A stretch of DNA of 64,000 nucleotides from contig NZ_FZOI01000001.1 in the NCBI RefSeq assembly GCF_900188385.1, positions 558,001 to 622,000 of the forward strand, read 5' to 3'. This stretch comes from Azospirillum sp. RU38E (GTDB lineage Bacteria > Pseudomonadota > Alphaproteobacteria > Azospirillales > Azospirillaceae). Shown here one piece after another: positions 26,979 through 35,119 of this stretch (position 1 is the stretch's first letter; every line of letters begins with the position of its first letter). The notes below the pieces were generated by a model. It ran no database searches. It was not told where the DNA came from and saw only the letters and a program-made list of their open reading frames with translations. The translations under genes were made by a program, and so were the position numbers.

Positions 26979-27932
26979 TTACCCCAGCACCCGCTCACTG
27001 CGATAGCGGCGATCCTGTTCGCTGGCATAGGGGGCCAGCCGCTCGGCCATCAGGCGCATCATGCCGTCATTGCCATTGAAGGTTTCAAACCGGGCCGGGT
27101 GGTCCGGGCCATAATGCCGGGCCTGAAGTGCTGTCGCTTCATAGAGGCCGCGGATCATCCAGCCGCAGCGGCGCAAGGGGCCGATGGTGAAGCCGGATGT
27201 GTAATGGATGCAGTCCCACTGCCGGTTCCGTTCCCCGATGATCCAGCCCACCACCCGGCCATGGCGGCGCAACAGCAGGCTGACATGCGGGTCGGCGTGC
27301 GACAGCATCCAGTCCTGCAGGCTCAGCCGTTCTTCCACCTGCCCACCTTCATGCAAGGCGGCCAGTTCATCCCGGTCGGCCTGGCTGCGGTCGGCCCACA
27401 GGCTGTGGCTGTAGCCATCGCGGTCCTGCCGGTCGAACAGGTTTTGCCAGTGCGGGCGGACGGCGTCGGTGAAGCCGGCGGGGCCGGTGAGGCGGATTTC
27501 CGCCAGCACCGGGGCGGACCAGCCAGCCCGCTGCAACAGCCCCTCAAACGCCCGCACATCGCGCATCCGGTTATTGTGGAAACAACAGAGCCGGGTGAAG
27601 CCGGCATCCATCGCCATGCCCTCCACCGCCGCCAACAGGGCAAGCGCGATGCCCCGCCGGCGCAGGGAAGGGGCCACCATGATGGACAGCAGCCGTGCCT
27701 CGCCCTCCCACATGCCTTCCACCAGGGCCAGTCCGGCCGGCATGTCACCGGCATGGGCGGTGACGGCAAAGCAATTGCCGGCAATCGGCGTGCCTGCCGG
27801 CTGTGGCCCGATGGGGTTTTCCAGCAGCACGGGGCGATAACGCGGATAGGTCAGGGCGGCAAAATCGGCCAGGGCACCGGCCATATCCGGCGCCGGCCAG
27901 CGGGTGAACCGTACCCCGGAAAGCCCGGTCAC
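26979..27932 (-). CDS. GNAT-type acyltransferase coupled to a Nif11-type precursor peptide
   Basis: A 317-residue protein that reads as two GNAT-like halves. The N-terminal half has the acetyl/acyl-CoA motif ARLLSIMVAPSLRRRGIALA followed by RLCCFHNNRMRDVRAFEGLL; the C-terminal half has SLLLRRHGRVVGWIIGE and FTIGPLRRCGWMIRGL. Its GTG start (27930-27932) overlaps the stop of the leader-peptide gene by 4 bp (GTGA), so it is translationally coupled to the precursor. From memory, GNAT-type maturases acylate Lys or Orn side chains of NHLP/Nif11 precursors (selidamide-type lipopeptides); both neighbouring core segments contain Lys. Acylation of the peptide is therefore the working hypothesis; self-resistance by acetylation is the alternative. 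Confidence 0.8.
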   Translation of the reverse strand: MTGLSGVRFTRWPAPDMAGALADFAALTYPRYRPVLLENPIGPQPAGTPIAGNCFAVTAHAGDMPAGLALVEGMWEGEARLLSIMVAPSLRRRGIALALLAAVEGMAMDAGFTRLCCFHNNRMRDVRAFEGLLQRAGWSAPVLAEIRLTGPAGFTDAVRPHWQNLFDRQDRDGYSHSLWADRSQADRDELAALHEGGQVEERLSLQDWMLSHADPHVSLLLRRHGRVVGWIIGERNRQWDCIHYTSGFTIGPLRRCGWMIRGLYEATALQARHYGPDHPARFETFNGNDGMMRLMAERLAPYASEQDRRYRSERVLG

Positions 27933-28204
27933 TGTTTGCCCTGGCCGTACTGGCTGCCCCCAGCGGCGACCAGTTCCAGCTCGTGATCCGTCAGCTCATC
28001 ATCATTGGCGATGGCGATGAAGGAGGTAAGGTCGCTCAACACCAGTTCCACATCGGCGGCCTGGATGGAAAGGCCGCTGGCTTCCGCCTCCCGCAGAACG
28101 GCGGCGATCAGGCTGGCATCATCCGGGCAGGCGAACAGGCGGCGCATCAGCGCATCATTTTCCCGGATCTGGCGATAAAAGGCGACCAGCACTTCCTCGG
28201 TCAT
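27929..28204 (-). CDS. Nif11-type leader peptide (RiPP precursor B)
   Basis: A 91-residue acidic peptide. The N-terminus (VLVAFYRQIRENDALMRRL, then SGLSIQAADVELVL) matches the Nif11-like leader pattern, and the leader ends DDELTDHELELVAAGG, the classic double-glycine site read by C39 peptidases. Cleavage would leave an 8-residue core, SQYGQGKQ, with no Cys and one Lys. The gene overlaps the downstream GNAT. Two C39-bearing exporters are encoded close by on the plus strand. A very short core is unusual; it may be a scaffold or be released as a small peptide. Confidence 0.85.
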   Translation of the reverse strand: MTEEVLVAFYRQIRENDALMRRLFACPDDASLIAAVLREAEASGLSIQAADVELVLSDLTSFIAIANDDELTDHELELVAAGGSQYGQGKQ

Positions 28205-28240
28205 TCACCCATCCCCTTGCCCCTGTTTCCCATCATGGGT

Positions 28241-28549
28241 TTAACCGACAGAGGGTACCCGCGTCTTTCCCACATTGCCGCTCACTGCGCTTGGGCCTTT
28301 GACGTTGCTGGTGGCACCGGCGGCGACCAGTTCCAACTCCGCATCGCTCAGCTCATCATTGGCGGCGGCGTCGATCAGGCTGTCCAGCCGGGCGCTGATT
28401 TCCGCCGCCGGCACGGTCAGGCCCAGGCGGGCGGACTGGGCCTGGATGGCGGCCAGCAAGGCGGCCTTGTCCGCAGCGCTGGCGCTCAATTGGGCGAACA
28501 GGCCGGCATCGGCGCGGATGGCGGCTTCCAGGCGGGCAAGGTCGGTCAT
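28241..28549 (-). CDS. Nif11-type leader peptide (RiPP precursor A)
   Basis: A 102-residue peptide from the ATG at 28549 (a longer frame to 28600 lacks leader homology). It begins TDLARLEAAIRADAGLFAQL and its leader ends NDELSDAELELVAAGA, closely matching precursor B and the Nif11/NHLP leader consensus, with Gly-Ala instead of Gly-Gly at the predicted cut. The predicted core is 23 residues, starts TSNVKGPS and ends RVPSVG; it has two Lys, one Arg, several Ser/Thr and no Cys, so lanthionine formation is excluded and side-chain acylation is possible. It is divergent from the fused C39-ABC exporter (188-bp spacer), pointing to a shared control region. Confidence 0.87.
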   Translation of the reverse strand: MTDLARLEAAIRADAGLFAQLSASAADKAALLAAIQAQSARLGLTVPAAEISARLDSLIDAAANDELSDAELELVAAGATSNVKGPSAVSGNVGKTRVPSVG

Positions 28550-28737
28550 GACATTGGTTCCGATTTGATGTTCTGCCGGGCAGGATGCCGCGCCAGCCAT
28601 GAACCCGCCAACCGGGGGTGGGTTTGCCTGCCCGGCAAATCACTATGCGCGGGCGTAGCGCACCCGCCCGGCAGATCGACAAGCCGCCCGCATCCGCCTT
28701 ATCACCATGGCAGACGGGCGATGGATAATGGCGGAGC

Positions 28738-31700
28738 ATGGGGCGGGACTGGCGGCATTGGTTCAGGCGGGAACTGCGGGTGCCGCCCATCCGGCAGCGC
28801 CAGGACAGCGAATGCGCCGTGGCGGCCCTGGCCATGATCCTGGCCCATTATGGCCAGCCGGTGCCGATGGAACGGCTGCGCCGGGAAACCGGCGTGTCGC
28901 GCGATGGCTGCACGCTGGCCACCATCGCCGCCACCGCGCGGCGCCTGGGCTTTACGGTACAAAGCTATTCACGCGATGGCGACGGGCTGGCGGCGCTGGG
29001 CTTTCCGCTGCTGGTGCAGTTGGATTTCAACCATGCCGTGGTGGTGGAGGGGCTAGCAGGCGACCGGGTGCGGGTCTGCGATCCGGCGCTGGGGCCTCTA
29101 TGCCTGGACCGGGCAGAGTTTGACGACCGCTTCACCGGCATCGTGCAGCGCATCCGCCCCGGCCCCGATCTGCCGCCACCCGCCCCGCCGCCGCCCGGCT
29201 GGGCGTGCGGATTATGGGGCTGGCTGGCGCCGGTGCGCGGCTGGCTGTTGCTGGCACTGCTGTTGACGCTGGCGGGCTGGGGGACGCTGGGCTGGGCGGT
29301 GGCGGATGCGGCGCCCGGCTGGCTGCTGCCCGGCCTGGGTCTGTTATGGCTGCGCCTGCGCGTGCTGCGCCATGCCGGGGCAAGGGCGGCGGCGGCGACG
29401 CGGGTGACGCTGATCCGACGACTGGCGGAACAGCCTGCCCGTTTCTTCACCTATCGCCTGTCATCGCTGTTGGCCCAGCAGATGGAAGCGCCCCACCGGC
29501 TGGCCCAGCGCTTGGCGGGGGTGGAAGGGGTGGCGCTGCTGGATGGGCTGGGGGCTGCGCTGCCGCTGGCCCTGCTCTGTCAGCAGGCCCCGGCTGCGGG
29601 GGCGCTGGCGGGGGTGGGGGTCCTGGCCACGCTGGGGCTGCTGGCCTGGGCGCAGCTCTCCCGTCTGGCGCCGGGGCGGGTACTGCGGCGGTTTGGCCAG
29701 GGCATGGTGATGCTGCCGGCGGAAAGCCTGATCCATATCACGCCCTTGAAACTGGCCGGGCGGCTGCGCCAGCGGCTGGCGGTGCTGGCGGCCGGCATGG
29801 CCCAGCGCATCAGCGCCCGCCAGCGCGTGGCCGGGCGCACCTTGCCGCCGCTGCTGGCCCCGCTGCTGATGCTGGGGGGTGTGCAACTGGCGGGTGGGCC
29901 GGGCGCCGTGGCGCTGGGCCTGCTGCCGGTACTGGCGCTGCTGTGGCTGGTGCAGGTGGCCGATGATCTGGGTGGCTGGGCCGATGAGCTGGCGGCCATT
30001 GCCGACTTCTCAGCCGCCCCGCTGGTGGAGGGGGCAACGGCCCCGCCGACCCTTCAACCCGGCCTGACGGTGACAGGTTTGGCGTTTGGCCACCGACCGG
30101 GGGCGGCCCCGCTGTTCAGTGGCGTTGATCTGGCGATCCCGCCGGGGGCGCAGGTTGGGCTGACCGGCGGGCCGGGGGCCGGGTGCAGCAGCCTGGGCCG
30201 GCTGCTGGCCGGTCAGATGCAGCCCTGGCAGGGGCAGATCGCCGGGCCGGAACGCCGGTTGATCATTGATGCGGCCAGCCCCTTCCTGGCCGGCAGCCTG
30301 CGGGACAATCTGACCCTGTGGAATGCCGACATTCCCGAGGTGGCGGTTGAAAACGCCCTGCGGCTGGCCGAGGCCTGGGCGCTGGTGCAGGCGCGTGGCG
30401 GGCTGGACCAGCCTGTTGAGCAGGGGGCACCCGGTTTCAGCGGCGGGGAGCGGCGGCGGCTGATCCTGGCCCGGGCGCTGCTGCATCGGCCGGGCCTGCT
30501 GGTGCTGGACGGGTTGTTCGACAGCCTGGATCTGGCGCTGGAGCGCCGCATCCGCGCCAATCTGGCCGGGGCAGGGCTCACCTTGCTGGTGATCAGCCAC
30601 CGCGCCGCCACGCTGGCCGGCGGTGATGCTGCCTGGGAGCTGACAGCGCAGGGGCTGCAACCCTGGCAGCTGCCGACGGATGAAACGGGGCCGGCGGCCG
30701 CAAACCCGCCGGTTTCCGCCCTGCCACCCCTGCTGTCCGCCCCCGCTGAACCCGCCATGGCGGCGGCCCTGGCGCGGGTGGCCCGCCATGTGGGCCGCAC
30801 CGCCCCGGCAGGGACGGGGGAACTGGACGATCTGGCCCGTGATGCCGGTCTGCTGCTGCGCCCGGTACGTTTGACCGGCCCTTGGCAGGGGCTGGATGGG
30901 CCGCCCTTGCTGATGGCCATGCCGAATGGCGGGGCGCTGGCGCTGGTGGCGCACAGGCTGGGGGGCTATCGGTTGCTGGGTGCGGATGGTCGGCGGCCAG
31001 CGCTGCCTGCCGAGCTGCCGGGGGAGGCGCTGGCCGTGCTGCCCCTGGTGGAGCTGCGCGGCGGGGCCGCTGCGCTCGCCTGGACCGGCCTGCGCCTGGG
31101 TGGCGGGGAGGGGCTGGCCGGCTTTGCCGCCATGCTGGGGGCGGGCGCATTGGCGCTGTTCGTTCCAGGGCTGCCGATGGGGCCGGGGCTCTGCCTGCTG
31201 GCGGCGGCGGTTTTGTTCTTCGCCTGGGGCTGGGGACTGCGGGACCGGGCGCTGGCGCGCGGGCTGGCCGGGGTGCATCTGCCCCTGTGGTACCGGCTGC
31301 TGCGTCTGCCCGCCGCCTTCCTGCACCGGCAACCGGCGGCGGGGCTGGAAGGGCGGCTGGACAGTCTGGATGATATTGTGACGCTGGGGCCGGCGGCCTT
31401 GTGGGCCGGCGGGCTGGGTCTGGTGCTGCTGGCGCTTGGCGGCCTCTCCACGGCCTGGATGCTGGCCCTGCTGCCCCCGGTGGCGGCGTTGGGCTGGCTG
31501 ACGGCGCGGGGCTGGGCGGGGCTGCGCCAGCAGATGGCCGGCGATCAGCGTTTCCTGGCCGCCTGTCTGGCGGATTTCCCGGCCCTGCGCCAGATGGGGG
31601 CCGGGGCCGGCCTGCTGGCGCGCTGGGGCACGCGGACAGAGCAAGCACTTGCCCGGATGCTGGCCCTGGTCCAACGTCGCCCGCTGGTCTGGCTGGCGGG

Positions 31701-32520
31701 GCTGGGGCTGGCGGGACTGGCCCCGCCCGGCATGGCGGTGCCGCTGGCCGGCGCCCTGCTGGCGATGGAGGCGGCGTGGCGGCTGGCCCTGCTGGGGCCG
31801 GCGGTGCAGGCGGCGGCCCCGCTGCTGATCCCGGTGCCGGAGGCCGGTCTGGCCGATGATCGCAGCCTGCCCCCGCCGCAGCGGGTGGAACTGGCCGATC
31901 TGTATTTCCGCTATCCCGGTGCCGCCCGCCCGACGCTGGCCGGTGTCAGCCTGTCACTGGCGGGGGGCCAGGTGCTGGGGCTGACCGGCCCATCGGGCGG
32001 CGGCAAGACGACTCTGCTGCGCCTGCTGCTGGGGCTGGAACGGCCCGATCAGGGGGAATTGCGGGTGGATGGCGCCCCCTGCACCCCGCAAAGGCTGTTT
32101 GCGCTGCGCCGGCATATGGATGTGGTGGAACAGGATATGCGTCTGCCGCTGGCCACCGTGCGCCACCATCTGACCGGCGATAATCCCCGCCCGCTGGAAG
32201 AGTTGGAAACCGTCCTGCGGTTGGTGGGGCTGTGGGAGATGGTGGCGGCCCTGCCGATGGGGCTGCAATCCCTGTTGTCGGATGCGATGTTGGGGGCGGG
32301 GGAGGTGCAGCGCCTGCATATTGCCCGCTGCCTGTTGACCCGACCCCGTCTGTTGATCCTGGATGAGGCGACAACGGCACTGGATCGGGCGACGGAGGCC
32401 CGCGTGCTGGCAGCTTTAAGGGAAGCGGGCTGTGCCTGCCTGCTGGTCAGCCACCGGCCGGAAAGTCTGGCCCTGGCCGACCGGGTGTTGCGGCTGGAAG
32501 CTGGAAGGCTGGTGCCATGA
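28738..32520 (+). CDS. Fused C39 peptidase - ABC exporter - ABC exporter (NHLM ABC1-ABC2 fusion)
   Basis: A 1260-residue peptide exporter that joins two half-transporters. Residues about 14-130 are a C39 leader peptidase with Cys26 (DSECAVAALAMI), His99 (FNHAVVVEG) and Asp115 (CDPALG), all present. Membrane helices and a first NBD (about 440-620) follow; its Walker A is degenerate (GGPGAGCSS, Cys483 in place of Lys) and its Walker B lacks Glu (LLVLDGLFD), but its signature is good (FSGGE). The second half repeats the pre-membrane domain of NHLM ABC2, then membrane helices and an NBD with intact Walker A (GPSGGGKTT, Lys1090) and Walker B (LLILDEATTALD) but a degenerate signature (LGAGE). This gives one consensus and one dead ATP site. 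Likely exports the adjacent Nif11-type peptides. Confidence 0.93.
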   Translation: MGRDWRHWFRRELRVPPIRQRQDSECAVAALAMILAHYGQPVPMERLRRETGVSRDGCTLATIAATARRLGFTVQSYSRDGDGLAALGFPLLVQLDFNHAVVVEGLAGDRVRVCDPALGPLCLDRAEFDDRFTGIVQRIRPGPDLPPPAPPPPGWACGLWGWLAPVRGWLLLALLLTLAGWGTLGWAVADAAPGWLLPGLGLLWLRLRVLRHAGARAAAATRVTLIRRLAEQPARFFTYRLSSLLAQQMEAPHRLAQRLAGVEGVALLDGLGAALPLALLCQQAPAAGALAGVGVLATLGLLAWAQLSRLAPGRVLRRFGQGMVMLPAESLIHITPLKLAGRLRQRLAVLAAGMAQRISARQRVAGRTLPPLLAPLLMLGGVQLAGGPGAVALGLLPVLALLWLVQVADDLGGWADELAAIADFSAAPLVEGATAPPTLQPGLTVTGLAFGHRPGAAPLFSGVDLAIPPGAQVGLTGGPGAGCSSLGRLLAGQMQPWQGQIAGPERRLIIDAASPFLAGSLRDNLTLWNADIPEVAVENALRLAEAWALVQARGGLDQPVEQGAPGFSGGERRRLILARALLHRPGLLVLDGLFDSLDLALERRIRANLAGAGLTLLVISHRAATLAGGDAAWELTAQGLQPWQLPTDETGPAAANPPVSALPPLLSAPAEPAMAAALARVARHVGRTAPAGTGELDDLARDAGLLLRPVRLTGPWQGLDGPPLLMAMPNGGALALVAHRLGGYRLLGADGRRPALPAELPGEALAVLPLVELRGGAAALAWTGLRLGGGEGLAGFAAMLGAGALALFVPGLPMGPGLCLLAAAVLFFAWGWGLRDRALARGLAGVHLPLWYRLLRLPAAFLHRQPAAGLEGRLDSLDDIVTLGPAALWAGGLGLVLLALGGLSTAWMLALLPPVAALGWLTARGWAGLRQQMAGDQRFLAACLADFPALRQMGAGAGLLARWGTRTEQALARMLALVQRRPLVWLAGLGLAGLAPPGMAVPLAGALLAMEAAWRLALLGPAVQAAAPLLIPVPEAGLADDRSLPPPQRVELADLYFRYPGAARPTLAGVSLSLAGGQVLGLTGPSGGGKTTLLRLLLGLERPDQGELRVDGAPCTPQRLFALRRHMDVVEQDMRLPLATVRHHLTGDNPRPLEELETVLRLVGLWEMVAALPMGLQSLLSDAMLGAGEVQRLHIARCLLTRPRLLILDEATTALDRATEARVLAALREAGCACLLVSHRPESLALADRVLRLEAGRLVP

Positions 32521-32681
32521 CCAATCCCCCCAAAAAGCGCCCCCTGTTCCGTGCCCAGGCGCTGGACCGGCTGACCACGCCGGACCGGATGGATCAGCCG
32601 CTGCTGCTGGCCCGCCCGCGCCATGGAATGCTGCTGGCGGCGTTGGTGCTGCTGGGAATGGGGTTGGTCTGGTTGGCGTAG
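32517..32681 (+). CDS. Stand-alone N-terminal segment of an NHLM HlyD protein (54 residues)
   Basis: A 54-residue ORF whose ATG overlaps the stop of the fused exporter (ATGA). It has a basic N-terminus, LFRAQALDRLTTPDRMD, and one membrane helix (GMLLAALVLLGMGLVWLA), then stops. This matches the first 50 residues of the complete HlyD at 33863 (IFRKAALDRIASPEQLD, then a helix) in order and spacing. The coiled-coil and beta-barrel parts of HlyD are entirely missing and no remnant follows. Codon use is normal and the overlap implies translation. It may anchor or activate the fused exporter, or be the leftover of a deletion. I know of no named family. Confidence 0.78.
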   Translation: MTNPPKKRPLFRAQALDRLTTPDRMDQPLLLARPRHGMLLAALVLLGMGLVWLA

Positions 32682-32687
32682 CGCCCC

Positions 32688-33596
32688 CTATTCCTCCGCC
32701 CCGCCATTCTGGTGCCGGCGGGGCGGTTCACCGAAATGGTTGCGGTAGGCGGTGATGAAGTTGTTCACGTGGGTATAGCCCACCTGCCAGGCGATGGTCT
32801 TCAGCGGCAACTGGTCATCGAACAGCAATTGCCGCCCCTTCTCCAGCCGCGCATTGCGCAGGCATTCAAAGACCGTGGCGCCATAGAGCGCGCGGAACCC
32901 CTCGTTCAGCCGTTTCTCGTTCAGCCCGGCGGCACCGGCCAATTGGCGCAGGGAGGGGGGCTTGGCCAGATCGGCGAGCAACATGCCATGCGCCGCCATG
33001 ATCTGCGCCTGTTCGCGGCGTGACAATCCATGATGGTCAATGGCCGGCTGCTGCAACTCCGCCATGGCCAGCGCCAGATATTCCAGCCCCTTGGCGTGCA
33101 GCATCACATCGCGCAGGGGGGGCGCTTCCGACGTGGTTTCCAGCATCCGGTCCACCACGCGCAGGCACTGGTTGCCGGCGGGGCGGCTGTCCAGACCCTG
33201 GGCAGCATCGGCCCCCAGGGTGCGCATCAGCGGCGCATCAATATGCAGCATGGCCCCGCGCACCGCCTCGCCCGCGCAAACGGACAGCAGCGGGCCGTCA
33301 CCCTGATGGGGCAGGTGGTGCAGATGGCCGGCCGGCAGTGGCCCATTGCCCCCGCCTTGCGTCAACAGCACCTGGCCTTGCACCAGCGCCAGCAGATGAC
33401 ACGCCCCACCCGTATCGCCGGCGGGCGGGTTGGGGGCGATTTCGGCGGCCGTCGCCGCCGTGAAATCCAGCAGGGTGACGGAAAGGCCCGGACGCAGGCC
33501 AAGATTTTCCAGCCGCCCGTCCAGGCGGCCGGTTGCCAGCATCAACCCGCAAAGGGACGGTGCAACACCGTCACCGATCAACCAAGTCTGATCCAC
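32688..33596 (-). CDS. AraC-family transcriptional regulator
   Basis: A 302-residue regulator. The C-terminal 100 residues form the double helix-turn-helix of AraC: PPSLRQLAGAAGLNEKRLNE for the first, then LPLKTIAWQVGYTHVNNFIT and YRNHFGEPPRR for the second. The N-terminal 190 residues are a cupin-like sensing domain (LHHLPHQGDGPLLSVCAGEA), similar to PirR/siderophore-type or oxidative regulators; the ligand is unknown. It sits between the fused exporter and the three-gene NHLM exporter, transcribed away from the latter, so it is the obvious candidate regulator of that operon through the 266-bp spacer 33597-33862. Confidence 0.9.
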   Translation of the reverse strand: MDQTWLIGDGVAPSLCGLMLATGRLDGRLENLGLRPGLSVTLLDFTAATAAEIAPNPPAGDTGGACHLLALVQGQVLLTQGGGNGPLPAGHLHHLPHQGDGPLLSVCAGEAVRGAMLHIDAPLMRTLGADAAQGLDSRPAGNQCLRVVDRMLETTSEAPPLRDVMLHAKGLEYLALAMAELQQPAIDHHGLSRREQAQIMAAHGMLLADLAKPPSLRQLAGAAGLNEKRLNEGFRALYGATVFECLRNARLEKGRQLLFDDQLPLKTIAWQVGYTHVNNFITAYRNHFGEPPRRHQNGGAEE

Positions 33597-33862
33597 CCGG
33601 TCAGCCCCGTCCTTGTCCGATCTAAAAACCGATCTCCCGGGGCCATGGGCGGCAAATTGGTTAACGCCACCCCATCCCGTGCCGCCATTAACCGGCGGGC
33701 GACCCCTGGCAGCAAGCCGCTAACACACAAGTTCAACCACCATTGAGGAAGGGGGCTTGTTAACCTTTCTGGGGGGTACTGCCCCTTCCATCGCACCGCC
33801 GCATCATGTTTGGTAGCCAATAAGAAACCGCCCCGCGGGCGGCAGGATGTAGGACGCGCGTA

Positions 33863-35119
33863 ATGTCGGTGCAGATATTCCGGAAGGCGGCGCTGGATCG
33901 GATCGCCTCGCCCGAACAGTTGGACCTTGCCTGCGGCATTGTCGATATCCGCGCGCGTGTTGCTCTGGGCGGGCTGCTGCTGGCGGCGGCGGCAGTGATC
34001 GGCTGGGGATTCGCCGGCACCATCCCCACCGAAGCCCCCGGCCAGGGGTTGTTGGTGACGCAAGGCGGCCGCGTGCTGCCGGCCATGGCCAGTGCCAGCG
34101 GCACGCTGGCCGGCGTGCGCGTGGCCGTGGGTGACATGGTGACGGAAGGCCAGCCGCTGGCCAGCCTGACCCAGCCGGAAACCGAATTGTCGCTGAAGAA
34201 CGCCCGTGCGCAACTGGCTGAAAAGCAGGCGGAACTGGATAAGCGCACCCAGGGTCTGGCGGGGGAGGCGGATGTCCGCCGCCGCAACCTGGACCAGCGC
34301 CGCACCGCCCTGAACCAGGCCGCCGACAGCGCCATGAGCCGTATCCGCTTTCTGGAACAGCAACTGGCGGGCCGGCGCGACCTGTTGAAACAGGGCTATG
34401 TCACCGCCGCCCAGGTGCAGGAGGTGCAGCAGGCGCTGGAGGAGGCGCAGCGCGCCTTGGCGGAAAACCGCGCCGAACAGATCAATCTGGATGCCCAGAC
34501 CGTCCAGATGAAAATGGAGCAGGAGCGGGAGCGTGCCCAACTGGAAACCGGCATTGCCGATCTGAAGCGCCGCATCGGGGAGCTGGAATTGCAGTTGCAA
34601 ACCACCTCTGTCGTGCGGGCCCCGGCCAGCGGGCGGGTGACAGAGGTGAAGGTGGGCCAGGGCACCCTGATTTCCGCCGGCACGCCGGTGGTGAATGTGG
34701 AAAGCACCGGCCAGTCGCTGCAAGCGGTGCTGTACATCCCCACCGCCGACGGCAAGCGCGTGGCACCGGGGATGGAGGTGCGCATCGCCCCCGCCATGGT
34801 GAAGAAGGAGGAATTCGGCACCCTGATTGGCCGGGTTTCCAGCATCTCCGCCTATCCCGCCACCGAAGGCGGCATGGCCGCCGTGGTGCAGAATGAAGGG
34901 CTGGTGCGCGACTTCACCAAGAAGGGGGCCCCCTATGAGGCGCGGGTGGACCTGATCCCGGCCGACACCCCGTCCGGCTTCCGCTGGACCTCGGGCCAGG
35001 GGCCGGATATCGCGCTGACCAGCGGCACGCTGGTGGCCGCCGAAATCACCGTGCGCCGCCAACGCCCGGTGGAACTGGTGCTGCCCTTCTTCCGCAAGCT
35101 GCTGGGCACTGAACCATGA
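33863..35119 (+). CDS. NHLM-type HlyD membrane-fusion protein
   Basis: A 418-residue periplasmic adaptor of the NHLM bacteriocin export system. The N-terminus IFRKAALDRIASPEQLD is the family signature, followed by one membrane helix (about 33-52). Residues about 70-100 and 245-275 are the split lipoyl/biotinyl-like domain (VRVAVGDMVTEGQPLASL; VVRAPASGRVTEVKVGQG), separated by a long coiled coil (QLAEKQAELDKRTQGLAGEA), and the C-terminus has the HlyD_3 beta barrel. It overlaps ABC1 by 4 bp, which overlaps ABC2 by 4 bp, so the three are made together. The 266-bp region upstream should hold the promoter. Confidence 0.93.
   Translation: MSVQIFRKAALDRIASPEQLDLACGIVDIRARVALGGLLLAAAAVIGWGFAGTIPTEAPGQGLLVTQGGRVLPAMASASGTLAGVRVAVGDMVTEGQPLASLTQPETELSLKNARAQLAEKQAELDKRTQGLAGEADVRRRNLDQRRTALNQAADSAMSRIRFLEQQLAGRRDLLKQGYVTAAQVQEVQQALEEAQRALAENRAEQINLDAQTVQMKMEQERERAQLETGIADLKRRIGELELQLQTTSVVRAPASGRVTEVKVGQGTLISAGTPVVNVESTGQSLQAVLYIPTADGKRVAPGMEVRIAPAMVKKEEFGTLIGRVSSISAYPATEGGMAAVVQNEGLVRDFTKKGAPYEARVDLIPADTPSGFRWTSGQGPDIALTSGTLVAAEITVRRQRPVELVLPFFRKLLGTEP

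Noticed and set aside
28738-32520. Degenerate NBD1 as a sign of a pseudogene
   Set aside because: The frame is intact over 1260 codons, the C39 triad is complete and the lost residues are complementary between the two NBDs.
24706-33596. Integrated mobile element around the AT-rich toxin and peptide genes
   Set aside because: No integrase, transposase, tRNA target site or flanking direct repeats could be found; only the three small AT-rich genes differ in composition.
33643-33744. 33-codon ORF between AraC and HlyD as a further precursor peptide
   Set aside because: No leader motif, no Gly-Gly site and no clear ribosome site; length is within chance for this GC content.
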